Source: M55B127 sp034521955 (GTDB taxonomy: Bacteria; Bacillota; Halanaerobiia; Halanaerobiales; M55B127). Taken from it: 64,000 bases of DNA. Location: the NCBI GenBank assembly GCA_034521955.1, contig JAXHLT010000003.1:806001-870000 (forward strand). Direction: 5' to 3'. Below are positions 19,625-29,586 of the stretch, in pieces. Both the position numbers and the translations under genes were made by a program. Position 1 is the first letter of the stretch, and every line of letters starts with the position of its first letter. The notes under the pieces are model-generated. The model ran no database searches and had not been told where the DNA came from. It was given only the letters and a program-made list of their open reading frames with translations.

Positions 19625-20042
19625 TTAATCACCTGCTTTAACATAAAAATCATTTTTAGTTATAACATAAATTCTCCCAGTATTATTACTAGCAACTTCA
19701 ATTTTATAATCACCATCTAAGGATTCATAACTAAAAGCCTGACTAACATCTGGATGATCTACACCAATATTGTATCTATTCCTTTTGGCCAAGTTCTATC
19801 ACTTCTAATTTTATATCTAAATCTTCCCAAGAACTAATCTGGCTTTGCAAAGGATAAGCTGAATTCATCTGGTGGTAAGCCTCCATTCCACTTCTAATGG
19901 AGGCTGCCACCTGTGAAATTGATGAGTCTTTAGCTTTCTTTTCAACACCAGTTAATACTGGTATAACAGAAACAACTAATATTCCTAAAATAGCTAAAGT
20001 TACTAATAATTCAATTATTGTAAAACCTTTTTTACAATACAT
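19625..20042 (-). pseudogene. Type IV pilin, frame broken near the C-terminus
   Basis: The N-terminus MYCKKGFTIIELLVTLAILG is a classical prepilin with Gly-Phe cleavage site and Glu5. It is followed by a helix and SIRSGMEAYHQMNSAYP, the usual start of the pilin globular domain. The open frame stops at 19776. A shift near 19785 continues it in another frame (RYNIGVDHPDVSQAFSYESL ... FYVKAGD) to 19625-19627, restoring about 139 residues. The continuation looks like a C-terminal beta-sheet (GDYKIEVASNNTGRIYVI). It lies 5 nt after the major-pilin-like gene. Confidence 0.8.
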
Positions 20043-20047
20043 TATTT

Positions 20048-20484
20048 TTAATTACTAGTAGTAACTTGTTCATATGCCCGCAGATGTATAAGATATAATT
20101 CATGCACCTGATCCATCGCCATTGATTAAATATCCACCATTGAAGTTATCACCCTCTGATTCAGGAGGTGTGTAGGTAGCTGTCCAGTCCATTCCAAGTT
20201 CCACCAGCACCTGTATCCTTCTCAAATAACTGACCTACTACATCATTTAAAGTTTAGTTGTAGAATGTAGGATAAGAACCATCTTTCTTACATTATTCCA
20301 TCTCTAAGCAGTTTTAATTGAACCTAATGCACTAACTGCTTCTGATGTTCTTGCTTTATCCTGTAACACCAGTAAGTCTTGGAATAGCAATAGCAGCTAA
20401 AATACCTAATACAGCTATAACAACTAATAATTCAATAAGTGTAAAACCTTTATTATTTACCAACGCTCTTCTAAATTTACTCAT
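20048..20484 (-). pseudogene. pilA: Major-pilin-like protein (PilA), frame broken
   Basis: ATG 20484 has a near-ideal AAAGGAGTG ribosome-binding site. The start MSKFRRALVNNKGFTLIELL VVIAVLGILAAIAIPRLTGV is the most canonical pilin sequence in the window, with the Pro22 helix kink. Further pieces in other frames give DKARTSEAVSALGSIKTA and a C-terminus with GGYLINGDGSGA. The stop is at 20048-20050. At least four indels break it, so the short pieces do not stand out as open frames. The strong ribosome-binding site and sequence suggest it is the main pilus subunit. Confidence 0.7.
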
Positions 20485-20577
20485 TTTAATTCACTCCTTT
20501 TATTTTTTATGATTTTATAGTAATATACAGTAAACTTATCCCTAAATCATCACCTCCTAAATAATTATATGATTAGT

Positions 20578-21943
20578 TTATTTCTCTCCAATTGACAATA
20601 CTTCCCAACCGGCATTTGCAGGTTCTAGAAAATGAGGGGGAGTATCAAAAGCCATCCTTGGATCATGTGAATAATCTTTAGTATGCATATCCGGATATAT
20701 TATAACCAGTAGAAGAATTAAATGTCCCTACTGGACCTCTATAATTTTGTACAATAGAACCATTAACAGTTATTGTACCTTTAGAACCACCTTAATCATG
20801 ATCTTCAAAAGAGAAACTTCCATCTAAAGCAAATATTGCTGCATCAATTGTTATATTATCAACAGAAACATCATTGCTTTCCGACAATATCTGATGCGGA
20901 TGAGGCCATCCATAATGCAAAATTTCAATATTTCTTTGAGAAACAAGACCTAATAAATCATCATTATTTTCATCTAAATGTCTGATTCGCATAAGTTAAT
21001 TCCACCAGTATAATCTAAAAGATGACCAGTCTAGTTGGATCATAATGCAGTAATATATATGGTATTTTGAGCTGCAATAGTCAATGAGCCATTCAACTCT
21101 CCAGATATAAATATATTACCTGAATCTAAATCCCATTTGTCCATTTCATTATTTAGATTATCAACATATATTACTCCATTAGAAGGAAGTGGTCTATCTT
21201 CAATTGGATTATCTTGATTTCTTATTAATAATCTATCTCCATTAAGTAAAATACATGTTCTACCTTGGTAATAATAGCCACCAGGGGATTCAGCCCATGT
21301 TTTTAAATCACTATTACTATTGGGAAACTCTAAAGGGCTTACTTTTAAAAGGTTCTCCTGCTGTATAAGTTGGATTGCTACCACTTTTTAATATTAAGAC
21401 CCCTTGAATAACTAACTTCTCCATTAAAAGTAGGATCTCCATCTATATTTAGTGTGCCATTTGTATGAAGAGGGCCATTAATAACATCATCATCTGTCCA
21501 CCATACTGGTGTTCCATCAGGTAATGTTTCTTCTCCTGTTCCATATATAAATTTGTAAACTGCCTTCTTTTGATTTTAACTTCTATGGTTCTACTTTCAT
21601 TTTCTTTACCATCAGGCCATCCAGTAGACACTATTGTAACATAGGGGTTATCCATAGTTGGTGGAGTAACTTCTAAGTTATAAAAACCATCTTTAAATGG
21701 AATGGCTGTTTGGTTTTCCATATCAGTGCTATCAGAAGTATTATAGTATTTCGGATTTTCATTTAAAAAATATAGATATCTATTAAATCCTGCTTCTGCA
21801 TAATAAAGTGAATCTTCTTGTTTTATCTCCTTATCTGTTTCTTTTATATCTCGATAAGCATTATCATAGGCTACAGTTCCAAGTATAGATATAACAAGTA
21901 AAAATATAAACACTGCTGGTAGGGCATAACCTTTATTATTCAT
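20578..21943 (-). pseudogene. PilX-like/DUF4900-type pilus protein, frame broken
   Basis: ATG 21943 follows AAGGAGGT; upstream residues in the open frame are not part of it. The N-terminus MNNKGYALPAVFIFLLVISI is a PilX-type leader and helix, followed by DSLYYAEAGFNRYLYFL. Later frames carry LPDGTPVWW, VINGPLHTNGTLNIDG, NGVIYVDNLNN and GNIFISGELNGSLTIAAQN (21040-21384), SVDNITIDAAIFALDG (20792-20992) and a C-terminal GTITVNGSIVQNYRGPVGTF ... RMAFDTPPHFLEPANAGWEV. This repetitive beta-rich layout fits a DUF4900-type surface domain. About 450 residues when restored. At least four indels. Confidence 0.65.
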
Positions 21944-21989
21944 AATAACCTCCTTACTTCCCCCTACTTCTAGATACAAGTCTCAAACT

Positions 21990-22553
21990 CTAAATTTTCA
22001 GATCTATCGTTTCTGGTATTGTTAAATCAACTTTGATATAACGTTGATTGTTTGTATCAGCTAGATTTAAATCAGTGAATATATTTTCAATTTCAATATC
22101 ACTAGTTATGGTTTTGACATTATCCCAAGTGTCATCAAATATATATGGATAAGAGTCATTAGTAGATGTATTAATTTTTCTTAATAAACTACCAGAATTA
22201 TTCAATTCATATTCAATTTCTATCATTTTATTGGAATCGCTGACATTTTTATATAATCTCATCAAATTACTATTTGAAACAAGGTCTCCATCACTATCTA
22301 TAATTTCTATAGAATAATGGGTAGAAGATGGTGGTACTGCTTGACCTTATATCTTGACTTAATACAAACTCAACAAAGTTCAAATCATCTATTATACTAC
22401 TGTCTTGTTTTGTCATTAGTCCAATTGTTATAAAAAGAAAAATATAAATTAAATGCTGCAATAAATATAATAGCAGAAATTGCAATGGCAATTACCATTT
22501 CAACCACACTAAAACCATTATTTTTTTTTAGGTGATGAAACAATTTTATCCAT
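21990..22553 (-). pseudogene. PilW-like minor pilin, frame broken
   Basis: ATG 22553 begins MDKIVSSPKKK, and a 9-T tract (9 A on the coding strand, one too many) then shifts the frame. Restored, it continues NNGFSVVEMVIAIAISAIIF, a prepilin helix with Glu at +5. The middle (DDLNFVEFVLSQDIRSSS) and C-terminus (21990-22265, EIEYELNNSGSLLRKINTST ... RYIKVDLTIPETIDLKI) are typical of PilW/ComGF-type minor pilins. About 185 residues when joined. Confidence 0.7.
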
Positions 22554-22567
22554 AGTATTCACCTTTC

Positions 22568-23952
22568 TTAATCGTTATCAGTATAATTAAAAGTATATAC
22601 AGGACTATCAAAATAATTATTATCATTTGCAATTGCAATTGCTTTAATTGTTAAATTACTACCACTCATAGTTGGCTTATTAGTTGAATCATACTTATTT
22701 GATGGTGTTATAGTTGGAATAGTACCATCTGTTGTATAATAAATATCAAAATTACTTGGTTCATCTGTGTTCAGTGGATAAAGTTATTTCGGTATCTTCA
22801 TCTATTTCACCTGAACTTGGAGAAGCATTAACAGCTCCAGTAATAACCAAATTAAGGTTTTGAGTTTGTACTGCTTTTTCATCCACAAATGTAATAGGAG
22901 TCTGAGTTTCAAATCTTTGTGTTCCATCATTGTTTTCTATAATTATTGTATATTCCGACCTCGGCCAAAGTTTTATATCATCAAATCCATCTAAATCTGA
23001 TTGTTGAAAAATTTTAGCATTAATATCAAAACTATTTGTTACAGAATTGAAATCATTTTTTACAGAAAATTCAAGACTAAAATCTAATCCATTAATTCCA
23101 TCATGATAATCTGCTATATTTAATAAACTATCATTACCATCTACCAAACTTAGATCTAAATATGCTGGCCAATCAACTTCAAAAAATATGACTATTTCTG
23201 CAAATTCATTAATATGTCTATCTATCTGATCAAAATAATTCCAACTTATATTTGGATAAACTCCGTTTTGTGATATAGGAACTAATATCATATCAAGTGA
23301 AGATGGATCAGCTGTAATTGAATAATTAAAAGAATCCGGGTTAGGTTCCAAATCTGCAAATATTTTTTTACCTTCTTCATCTGTGATACCATATTGATAA
23401 ACTGATGGAGAAGAAGAAGATAAAGTCATTAAAACATCTGATTTTAGACCATTTCTAGTTCTAGCTTCTACTAAAATAGTCCCCTTATCAGAAATTGTTC
23501 TTTCACCTTCTCTTGCTATATTAGTACTATGAGTTACTTTAGGACCAGTTTTGTTACCATTTTCATCTACTTCTTCAACCATTACTTCTATTTTTTTATA
23601 AGCTGCAAATACAGCTGTTCCATCAGAAAGTGTCTCATCTTCCCAACTTATATCAGTATTAACTCTATATCTCTTTGAATTTTTTGTAACAAATTCTTCT
23701 TGTGGTACAGTTCCCGTTGGATTACCACTTACAGTACCTATATCACTATAGTTCACCTTGAGTAACTTCATATCTTCTTTCTTCAAGAATGTTTTGAGCA
23801 ATATTTGAAGCTGTAATCCTAGATTTATTAAAATAATAAGTTCTCAAAATATTTGTAAATACAGGAGAAAATACTACAACTATTATTGCTACTAATGTTA
23901 TAGATATAACAACCTCTAACAATGTGAACCCACCATTATTTTTTTTATACAT
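22568..23952 (-). pseudogene. Large minor pilin with chitobiase-type C-terminal domain, frame broken
   Basis: The N-terminus (23746-23952) MYKKNNGGFTLLEVVISITL is a prepilin leader and helix. After a shift near 23760-23800 the frame runs 22761-23801 as a long beta-rich region (DISWEDETLSDGTAVFAAYKK, ARTRNGLKSDVLMTLSS and others). A second shift near 22765 leads to a C-terminus with DIYYTTDGTIPTITPSNKY and LTIKAIAIAN, ending at 22568-22570. That last part matches the CHB_HEX_C-type (chitobiase/hexosaminidase C-terminal, Ig-like) repeat with its YYTTDG core. About 460 residues, three times a normal minor pilin. It could be a pilus-tip adhesin. Confidence 0.65.
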
Positions 23953-23988
23953 AGTGCTCTCTCCTTAGTATTGTACGAAATAAACACA

Positions 23989-25203
23989 TTACATATAGGT
24001 GTACATATCAAACATTGGCATTACTATTGATATTACTACAAATCCAACTACAACTGCCAAAAATACAATAATAACTGGTTCTATGATAGAAACTACACCT
24101 TCTACACTTCTGTCTACTTCTCTATCATAAAACATTGCAACTTTATCCAACATTCTTGACATTGCGCCTGACTCTTCACCAACTTTTATCATATGAACTA
24201 ATAGCTTGGGAAACTCTTCTCTTTTTTCTAATGGTTCTGAAAGAGTAGAACCTTCCCTCACTTTGATTCTAGCTTCAGTTAATGCTTGTGCATATAGTTT
24301 GTTACCAATTACTCCTTCAACTATTGAAAGAGATGCTAATAGATCTACACCACTTGATAGTAGTACTGATAAAGTACTTGAAAATCTTGATAAATAAATT
24401 TTTTGCATCATTGTTCCAACCTGTGGAATCTTTAGTATAAAAGAATCGGTTCTAAGTCTACCACTTGGTGACTTTCTGTAGTTTCTAAATAAGAAGATTA
24501 GTGCTATTATAATCAACCCAACTAACCACCAGTAACTCTGCATAAAAGAACTTGTTCCAATTAATATTCTGGTTGGTAATGGTAGTTGTGCACCAAGATC
24601 TGAAAACATACTTACAAAGGTTGGAACTACATTTGTTAGTAAGAAATACTACAACTAGTAATGCAATTACCATGATTGTTAATCGGATAATAGAGTGCTG
24701 CTTTAACTTTTACCCTGTAGTTCATCCTGTTTTTCATAGTGGTTTGCTACCCTTTCTAATACATCACCGATAATACCACCTGTTTCACCAGCTCTTACCA
24801 TTTGAACAAACAGTTCTGGAAAAACATCAGGATGATTAGATAATGATTCAGATAAATCTGAACCGGTTTCAATATCTTCAGTTACAGCAATAACAACCTG
24901 GTTTAACTTAGGATGATCTATTTGATCTCTTAAGATATCTAAAGCATCTATAATACTGATACCTGAATTAATCATGGCTGAAAACTGTCTAGCAAAAACT
25001 GCTAAATCATTTAACTTTACTTTCTTTTCAAAGATATTTATACTTGCTAGATTAAAACTTTTTCTTTTTCTTTTAATATTTAAAATATAATAGCCTTTTT
25101 TTCTCAAATTTGAGGCAAGCATACTCTCATTTTCTGCTTCTAATGTACCTTCTATTTTTTGTCCATTCTGTGATTTTACCTCATACTCGAATACTGGAGC
25201 CAC
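23989..25203 (-). pseudogene. pilC: Pilus inner-membrane platform protein PilC, frame broken
   Basis: The polytopic T2SF-domain protein that PilB and PilT act on. The N-terminal half (24703-25203) has FEYEVKSQNGQKIEGTLEAE, DLAVFARQFSAMINSGISII and the first T2SF repeat, with LFVQMVRAGETGGIIGDVLE. The C-terminal half (23989-24609) has the second repeat (SRFSTLSVLLSSGVDLLAS region, HMIKVGEESGAMSRMLDKVA) and a final helix. Three small shifts between 24610 and 24715 separate the halves; two are extra A residues. The GTG at 25203 is preferred to the upstream TTG because GGGAG lies 9 nt before it. About 405 residues, normal size. Confidence 0.85.
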
Positions 25204-25226
25204 TTTAACCAACTCCCTTTTTAGGA

Positions 25227-26304
25227 TTAGTAACTAGCTTCTCTTGATATGCGTTTTTCAATATATTTTTTATTATCTGCTCTTCTAAGCAGGATATCTT
25301 TACTAATTTTACCAGAATTAAATAATTCAATTAAGTAATTATCTCTAACAATCATTCCATACTTACTACCGGTCTGCATAATAGAATGAAGTTGATGACT
25401 TTCTCCTTCACGGATTACATTTCTAACCGCTGGTGTACCAATTAAAATACCAACTGCTCCAACACGACCGGCTCGGTCTGCTCTAGGTAGTAACTGTTGT
25501 GATACAACCCCATTTAAGGTTGAAGCCAGCTGTATTCTAGTCTGTTCCTGTTGATGAGGTGGAAACACATCAATAATACGGTCAATGGTAGCAGGTGCAC
25601 TGTTTGTGTGCAAAGTTGCTAATACCAGGTGACCAGTTTCTGCTGCCTCTAGGGCAATAGAGATTGTTTCAAGGTCACGCATCTCACCGACAAGAATAAC
25701 ATCAGGGTCTTCACGTAAAGCTGCTCTTAGACCATTAGCAAAAGACTTTAGTATCAACACCAACCTCCCTCTGGTGTACAATTGAGTTACGGTGTGAATG
25801 TAAGTACTCAATTGGATCTTCTAATGTAAGTACGTGTTTTGCTTTTTTTTCATTTATTTCATTGATCATTGCAGCTAATGTTGTTGACTTACCACTACCG
25901 GTTGGTCCAGTACATAAGACCAAACCCATTCTCATTAAGGCTAATTTTTTTAATGTAGTGGGGTAACCCAACTCATCTATGGTTGGAATTTCTTGAGGTA
26001 TTACCCTCATTGCTATTCCAACAGAACCCCTTTGTCTATATATATTGACCCTAAATCTAGAAAGTCCTGGTACACTATAGGAAAAATCTACCTCACCTTT
26101 ATCTTTAAATTGTTTATATAGATCATCACTTAACATCTCACGGGCTATCTCTTCAAGTTGATCCATCTCTAATACCTTAGGATATTCTTGATAAGTCTGT
26201 AAATTACCATTATAACGGATAATCGGTTTTGATTTAACTGTTAAGTGTAAATCAGAGATACCCTCTCGATCTACAACTTCACGAAACATTTCATTAATAT
26301 CCAT
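25227..26304 (-). pseudogene. pilT: Pilus retraction ATPase PilT, one frameshift
   Basis: A hexameric ATPase that depolymerises the pilus. The N-terminal part (25735-26304) has SDLHLTVKSKPIIRYNG, Walker A GPTGSGKSTTLAAMI and the Asp box LEDPIEYLH. The C-terminal part (25227-25811) has Walker B VILVGEMRDLETI, the His box HLVLATLHTNSA and the retraction-type AIRE-like region (NVIREGESHQLHSIMQTGSK). One extra A near 25747 (ACTAAAGTCTTTTGC) separates them. Restored, it has about 358 residues. It is immediately downstream of pilB. Confidence 0.9.
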
Positions 26305-26315
26305 CTATATACCCC

Positions 26316-27989
26316 CTAAACAATTACACGAGCAAGTTCTTGATAAGATGTTAGTCCCTGTTTAACTTTCTCAATACCATCATGTTTAAGATCAAACATA
26401 CCCTGTGTTTCAGCATATTTTTTAATATCTATTTCATCTGCACCCTGTACAATCATCTTTTCTACTTTATCATCAACAATTAGAATTTCTTGAACAGCTA
26501 ATCTTCCCTTATATCCGGTATCACTACACTTACTACATCCTTTAGGTCTGTATAAGGTAGTACCTTCTTCTAGGTCCATAAACTCTCTTTCTTCAATACC
26601 GGCTTCATATGGCTCTTTACAGTTTTTACAAAGCCTTCTAACCAGTCTTTGGGCCATTGCACCAATAACAGTTGATGCTACCAGATATGGTGGAATTGCC
26701 ATATCTACTAAACGAGTAACTGAACTTACCGAGTCATTTGTATGAAGGGTACTTAATACTAAGTGTCCAGTTAGAGCTGCTCTTACAGCAATCTGGGCTG
26801 TTTCTTCATCTCTAATCTCACCGATCATGATAATATCTGGATCCTGTCTTAAGATTGATCTTAAGGTATTTGCAAAAGATAGACCTACTTTTTCCCTAGC
26901 ATGTACCTGATTAATGCCATTTAATTGATATTCGACCGGATCTTCAATTGTTACAATATTTTTTTCGACATCATTAAGTTTATTTAAGGCTGCAATTAAG
27001 GTTGTTGACTTACCACTACCGGTTGGTCCTGTAACTAATATAATACCATGTGGTTGTGTTATCAAATTTTCAAATCTACTTAAATTATGGTCTGTAAAAC
27101 CTAAGTTTTCTATATTAATTAAACTTTCATCTTTTGTTAGTATTCTTATAACAACCTTTTCTCCATTAACAGTAGGTAGTGTAGAAACACGCATATCTAT
27201 ACTTAATCCACGTACATTCATTGCAATTCTACCATCCTGAGGAATTCTTCTTTTAGTAATATCTAAGTCTGCAATAATTTTTATTCTGGATATTAAAGCT
27301 GCCTGTGTATACTTAGGAGCTGTCATGTGTTCTCTTAGAACACCATCTATTCTATATCTTATCCTCACAATATTCTCCTGAGGTTCAATATGAATATCAC
27401 TAGCTCTTTTCTGGATTGCCTGATTTATAATCATATTAGTTAACCTAACAATTGGTGCATCTTCAACCATTCTCTTAAGTTCATCTAGCGCAGGTTCATC
27501 GTCTTCACTTTTATAGTAATCAAGGCTGTCAAATACATCAGAAGAGTCTTCCATGTTCTCATATATTTGAGACATTACCTTGCTTATTTCGGACTTTGTT
27601 GCTATTAAGGGTTTTACCCTTAAGTTAGAGGTCATCTCCATATCATCTATTCCTAATAGGTCTGAAGGATCACTCATTGCAACCTTTAGAGTATCTCCAT
27701 CTTTTGAAAGTGGAACTGCATTATAGCGCTGTGCTATATTTTCAGGTATATACTTTGATAACGTTGGATCTATTACATACTTTGAAAGATCTGTACGTTC
27801 TACTCCTAATTGAAACTCTAAAACCTCTACAAGGTCATTCTCACTGATATAACCAAGATTTAGTAGTACATCTCCCAATCTTTCATCATTTTTTTTCTGA
27901 CGTTCTAATGCTTTTTCAAGCTGATCTCTGGTTATATATTTAAATTCTATTAATATTTCTCCTAATTTTTTTACTTTTTCTCTGGCCAT
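26316..27989 (-). CDS. pilB: Pilus extension ATPase PilB with MshEN-type domain
   Basis: An intact 557-residue GspE/PilB ATPase that powers pilus polymerisation. The N-terminal domain contains RLGDVLLNLGYISENDLVEV followed by LEFQ, matching the MshEN c-di-GMP-binding motif (RLGxxLxxxGxxxxxxLxxxLxxQ). A related stretch begins at residue 8. The ATPase core has Walker A GPTGSGKSTTLIAAL (about 326), the Asp box EDPVEYQ, Walker B IIMIGEIRDEETA, the His box STLHTNDS, and a tetracysteine zinc site (CKNC then CSKC near 470-495). It is the only undamaged core pilus gene in the cluster. c-di-GMP control is inferred from the motif. Confidence 0.95.
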   Translation of the reverse strand: MAREKVKKLGEILIEFKYITRDQLEKALERQKKNDERLGDVLLNLGYISENDLVEVLEFQLGVERTDLSKYVIDPTLSKYIPENIAQRYNAVPLSKDGDTLKVAMSDPSDLLGIDDMEMTSNLRVKPLIATKSEISKVMSQIYENMEDSSDVFDSLDYYKSEDDEPALDELKRMVEDAPIVRLTNMIINQAIQKRASDIHIEPQENIVRIRYRIDGVLREHMTAPKYTQAALISRIKIIADLDITKRRIPQDGRIAMNVRGLSIDMRVSTLPTVNGEKVVIRILTKDESLINIENLGFTDHNLSRFENLITQPHGIILVTGPTGSGKSTTLIAALNKLNDVEKNIVTIEDPVEYQLNGINQVHAREKVGLSFANTLRSILRQDPDIIMIGEIRDEETAQIAVRAALTGHLVLSTLHTNDSVSSVTRLVDMAIPPYLVASTVIGAMAQRLVRRLCKNCKEPYEAGIEEREFMDLEEGTTLYRPKGCSKCSDTGYKGRLAVQEILIVDDKVEKMIVQGADEIDIKKYAETQGMFDLKHDGIEKVKQGLTSYQELARVIV

Positions 27990-28339
27990 AATATGATATC
28001 CTTCCTTTTGAAAAAGTGCTTATTTTACTTTAAATACTAATACAATAACGGTTATTCTCTATAATTCTGTATAAGTTAATTTATTCCTGCTAATTATATA
28101 ATTAAATTTACCCTATAATCAAAAATATCCCTCTTACAATGACAGCTTGTCTTAAGAGGAATGTTGGTAGTTAGATTAGAGAGATATTATAATTTTATTA
28201 TATTTTTAAACAATTTAACAAATAATTATATTTTTTTACTTTTATTTACTTTTATTTACTTAAATTAATTATACCATGACTATAAGAATATAGCAATAGC
28301 AATCATTCCTAATAAACGTTACTTATTCATGATTTAACT
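27990..28339. other. Gene-free AT-rich stretch upstream of pilB
   Basis: This stretch of about 350 bases between pilB and the minor-pilin set has no convincing reading frame. It holds the hairpin at 28119-28159, a short 6-1-6 palindrome (AATAACCGTTATT near 28045) about 60 bp before pilB, and a duplicated TTTTATTTACT element near 28240-28260. No clear -35/-10 pair for pilB was found. Confidence 0.5.
28119..28159 (-). terminator. Terminator after the second minor-pilin set
   Basis: On the minus strand CCTCTTA and TAAGAGG (28130-28159) pair, with an inner GACA/TGTC stem, and GATATTTTTG follows. It lies about 180 nt after the stop of the last minor-pilin gene and 130 nt before pilB. It would separate the two transcripts. 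Confidence 0.55.
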
Positions 28340-28690
28340 TTAATTATCATTCTTAATATAAAGAGTACGTTTGTTATCTTGGTAAACACCTTCAATAATA
28401 TAATTGTACTCATTTTTATATTTATTAGCTTTTTCCATATATATTCTTGTATTATAATCCCTACCAAAGTTTAAATCAAGTTCATATTTAACATTTTCTT
28501 CGTTTTTTAAAAAATCACCCAAAAGTAGTATACCAGCCCGTGCAGTTAAGTTTGCTTTTTGACGTGAAATATAATTATTGACAATTTTACGGTTCATAAT
28601 TGTTTTATTTATTATTGATGCTGATACTATACCCGTCAAAAGAATCGTTATTAAGACAAAAATCATCACATATCCTTTATTGCTTTTAAT
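28340..28690 (-). CDS. PilX-like minor pilus protein, possible AUU start
   Basis: The frame opens at GTG 28669, but the in-frame sequence upstream adds KSNKGYVMIFVLITILLTG, exactly the leader and helix of a PilX-type protein. The only codon at the right distance (7 nt) from the AAAGGGGG ribosome-binding site is ATT at 28688-28690. Either the gene uses AUU or the base is a sequence error for ATG. The remainder (ANLTARAGILLLGDFL and a short C-terminus) fits a small PilX family member, about 116 residues. It is the last gene of the second minor-pilin set. Confidence 0.65.
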   Translation of the reverse strand: MKSNKGYVMIFVLITILLTGIVSASIINKTIMNRKIVNNYISRQKANLTARAGILLLGDFLKNEENVKYELDLNFGRDYNTRIYMEKANKYKNEYNYIIEGVYQDNKRTLYIKNDN

Positions 28691-28703
28691 AAAACTTCCC
28701 CCT

Positions 28704-29189
28704 TTAATAGATTATGGAATTAAATGTTTTATTATCTTCAAAAGTTAACTTAACAAAAAAGTATTTATGGTCAGTATAATTTATCTCCTCTATTTTTAAA
28801 TCAATAACACCATTTAATATCGGTTCTTTTTCAATATAACTTAAAATGTTATCCTGAAATTGATACTTTTCTATTCCCACAGCTGGTTTACCCTGAGATT
28901 CATATAAATTAAGCTTATATAGATAACTGCTATCCTTTTCTTTTATTGTCAATAAATTATCATTTTTTGAAATATAAGAATTAGATGAACTATCAATTTT
29001 AGTTTTTAACCAGCTGGTAAAAACCATCGCTTTTTGAGATCTTTCAATACTGTTAAGATTTCTATCATAGATCTGATAAGAACTTAAAATTATCGTGTTA
29101 AAAGATAAAATAACAATACTTGAGATACTTATTGCAATTAATACTTCTATTAAGGTAAAACCATCTTGTGAGTTATAAATTTTATTCAT
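28704..29189 (-). CDS. PilW-like minor pilin
   Basis: Start at ATG 29189 gives MNKIYNSQDGFTLIEVLIAI, a standard prepilin leader; upstream residues in the open frame belong to the preceding gene. The helix is followed by RSQKAMVFTSWLKTKIDSSS and a beta-rich C-terminus. Size and order fit PilW/GspJ-type minor pilins. The ATG lies within GGGGATGAATAA, so it overlaps the stop of the upstream gene and is likely coupled. No frame damage. Confidence 0.8.
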   Translation of the reverse strand: MNKIYNSQDGFTLIEVLIAISISSIVILSFNTIILSSYQIYDRNLNSIERSQKAMVFTSWLKTKIDSSSNSYISKNDNLLTIKEKDSSYLYKLNLYESQGKPAVGIEKYQFQDNILSYIEKEPILNGVIDLKIEEINYTDHKYFFVKLTFEDNKTFNSIIY

Positions 29190-29586
29190 CCCCCTTAACA
29201 ACTGTATAAAAATCAAATTTATGGTCAGACCAGTTGACAACTATAGATAAAATATATAAACCGTCCAATTTATTTTCATCTATAACTAAATCTTTTAAAT
29301 TTAGTCTAATACTTTTTACAAAATTATATTTTTTTATATCCCTTAAGGGAAGTTGATCAAGATTGCTTTTATTATAGGTAACTGTTTTAAAGTTTAAACT
29401 TAGTTGTCCTTGGTCAACAGTTTTTAGTATCTTTTGGCAGAGTTCGAAAGCTAGTCTTTTTTGATTGATTAGTTCATTTTGTTTATTTATACTTAAAGAA
29501 AAGTTAAAAAATCCAAGTACAATTATTGATAAAAGTACTAAAGATACTAAAACTTCAATTAAAGTAAAGCCATCATTACTTCTCAA
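29182..29586 (-). CDS. PilV-like minor pilin
   Basis: The start is a TTG at 29586, six bases after GGGGAGGG, giving MRSNDGFTLIEVLVSLVLLS. The mature protein is about 125 residues with LAFELCQKILKTVDQGQLSL and a C-terminal sheet (LYILSIVVNWSDHKFDFYTV), typical of PilV/GspI minor pilins. It overlaps the FimT-like gene upstream by 11 nt and the PilW-like gene downstream by 8 nt. Frame intact. Confidence 0.8.
   Translation of the reverse strand: MRSNDGFTLIEVLVSLVLLSIIVLGFFNFSLSINKQNELINQKRLAFELCQKILKTVDQGQLSLNFKTVTYNKSNLDQLPLRDIKKYNFVKSIRLNLKDLVIDENKLDGLYILSIVVNWSDHKFDFYTVVKGDE

Noticed and set aside
9601..26304. True pseudogenisation of the pilus locus and aroC
   Set aside because: Restored sequences keep all motifs, and essential infC, rplT and alaS show the same kind of breaks. 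Read data are needed to exclude decay fully.
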